From Chryseobacterium polytrichastri (GTDB taxonomy: Bacteria > Bacteroidota > Bacteroidia > Flavobacteriales > Weeksellaceae): a DNA stretch of 64,000 bases. The notes beneath the pieces are model-generated. The model was not told where the DNA came from, made no database searches, and worked only from the letters and a program-made list of their open reading frames with translations. The stretch's first letter is position 1. Every line of letters begins with the position of its first letter. Position numbers and translations under genes: made by a program. Of the stretch, positions 63,273 to 64,000 are shown one piece after another. Where the stretch lies: assembly GCF_900142445.1 (NCBI RefSeq), contig NZ_FRAV01000006.1, positions 62,001-126,000 of the forward strand, in the 5' to 3' direction.

Positions 63273-63296
63273 AAAGAGACCTTTTGTGGCCTCTTT
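63273..63296 (-). terminator. Terminator of the reductase gene
   Basis: On the minus strand, stem AAAGAGGCC / GGTCTCTTT (one G-U) followed by a T-run. It overlaps the reductase stop codon by 2 bp. Confidence 0.75.
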
Positions 63297-64000
63297 ACAG
63301 TAATTCTTTATGTTCCATTAAATACTCCAACGCTTCTTTTACAGCGTACTCAGGTTTTTTAGGGTTAAAACCTAATTCATTTCTGGATTTAGAAATGTCA
63401 AAATTCTGCTGCAATCCTGAAAACATGGCAATATCTTTTCTGGTAAGAACGGGAGCTTTGCCATTTAATTTTGCAGAAAATTCCATAATTCCGGCAATCG
63501 TATAAAGCAAAAATTTGGGTACAGCACTCGGAACTTTTAGATCGAGCTCCGGATATAGTTTATGTGCCAAAATCGTTGTATCGGTAATCGTCATGCAGTT
63601 TTCATTCGCAAGAATATACCGTTCTCCGCTACGTCCTTTTTGTGCAGCAAGATAACAGCCTTCAGCAACATCTTTTACATCAATCCAGTTCAGGGTTATT
63701 TTGGTATCAACAGGAATTTGTTTGTTGATGATTAATTTTAAAACACCATAAGACACATTCAAAGGAAGAGAAGCTTCACTTCCGATCATCGCAGAAGGCA
63801 TTACGGCAACTAATTCTATTCCCAGTTTTTTTGCCAATTCAAAAGCCAGTTTTTCGCCGTCATTTTTAGAGTTATAATACATATCTCTTCGGTCCGGATT
63901 ATATCCATTGCTTTCCTTCGTTGGAAGTTTTGTATAATCTAATGCAGCAATTGAACTTACATAAACAATTCTTTTCACACCGGCTTCAGCGGCTGCCTCA
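63295..64000 (-). CDS. NAD-dependent epimerase/reductase (extended SDR), 5' part missing
   Basis: The reading frame stays open to the right edge (AAAEAGVKRIVYVSSIAAL...), so only the last 235 residues are present and the NAD-binding Gly-rich loop is outside the window. The catalytic Y-x3-K is MYYNSKNDGEKL, preceded by the SS of YVSSIAAL, and WIDVKDVAEGCYLAAQ is typical of dihydroflavonol-4-reductase-like enzymes. A GTG at 63978 could look like a start but lies inside the conserved strand, so the gene must begin further right. Confidence 0.88.
   Translation of the reverse strand, partial: EAAAEAGVKRIVYVSSIAALDYTKLPTKESNGYNPDRRDMYYNSKNDGEKLAFELAKKLGIELVAVMPSAMIGSEASLPLNVSYGVLKLIINKQIPVDTKITLNWIDVKDVAEGCYLAAQKGRSGERYILANENCMTITDTTILAHKLYPELDLKVPSAVPKFLLYTIAGIMEFSAKLNGKAPVLTRKDIAMFSGLQQNFDISKSRNELGFNPKKPEYAVKEALEYLMEHKELL

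Noticed and set aside
1..64000. CRISPR arrays, tRNA or rRNA genes, intact insertion sequences, prophage
   Set aside because: I saw no regularly spaced direct repeats, tRNA-like T-loop motifs, transposase genes or phage structural genes; only rnpB was recognised as an RNA gene.

Overview
The window is a chromosomal segment of a low-GC flavobacterium, most likely Chryseobacterium or a close relative. The support is: AT-rich intergenic DNA; promoters with the Bacteroidetes -7 box TAnnTTTG; almost no Shine-Dalgarno sequences; secreted proteins whose mature end reads AQVGIN; a GLPGLI-family protein; a TonB receptor with a carboxypeptidase-regulatory-like N-terminus; S16 with a long Ala/Glu-rich tail; and dispersed flavobacterial intergenic repeats. 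The genus is inferred from protein style and not tested by a search.

Layout. 1-5.0 kb (minus): a MacAB-type export operon (ATPase, two FtsX-type permeases, a predicted secreted gluzincin protease, start of the adaptor). 5.4-8.6 kb: class I ribonucleotide reductase nrdB and nrdA with a small ferredoxin-like protein gene between them. 9.2-13.4 kb: accessory island of secreted or surface proteins (two AQVGIN proteins, an L-type lectin/adhesin), then a 5'-eroded membrane protein gene coupled to an Xre regulator. 13.6-16.8 kb: large TonB-dependent receptor. 17-23 kb: DUF72, membrane and barrel proteins, HD hydrolase, alpha/beta hydrolase, ribokinase-like kinase, DUF4241 protein, and a decayed GIY-YIG endonuclease gene bracketed by inverted repeats. 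23.4-36 kb: mostly housekeeping (valS, DUF1573, PPK2, rnpB, an ECF sigma factor with a membrane partner, acyl-CoA synthetase, rpoN, asnS) plus another AQVGIN protein.

36.1-39.9 kb (minus) is the most interesting part. A short secreted peptide gene is followed by a terminator-like hairpin, then a one-TM protein, an HTTM-type multi-TM protein, an ABC ATPase and an ABC membrane protein, with tiny gaps or overlaps. The order and protein types resemble the Bacillus sporulation-delaying-protein system (peptide SdpC, maturation proteins SdpA and SdpB), with an ABC transporter where an immunity or export function would be expected. I propose it as a candidate SDP-like peptide toxin or signal locus; the peptide itself is unlike known ones.

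40-50 kb: GLPGLI protein, CDP-alcohol phosphatidyltransferase, an HTH/AraC regulator pair, serine hydrolase, rimM-rpsP, a repeat-rich gap, nitroreductase, GreA-like factor, SRPBCC and DUF2867 proteins. 50-64 kb: M3 oligopeptidase, methyltransferase, lipoproteins, hydrolases, TPR and small membrane proteins, an MFS/TetR efflux pair with an operator-like dyad, a class C beta-lactamase, a VOC-domain lipoprotein and an extended SDR cut by the window edge. No tRNA, rRNA, CRISPR array, intact IS element or prophage was recognised.
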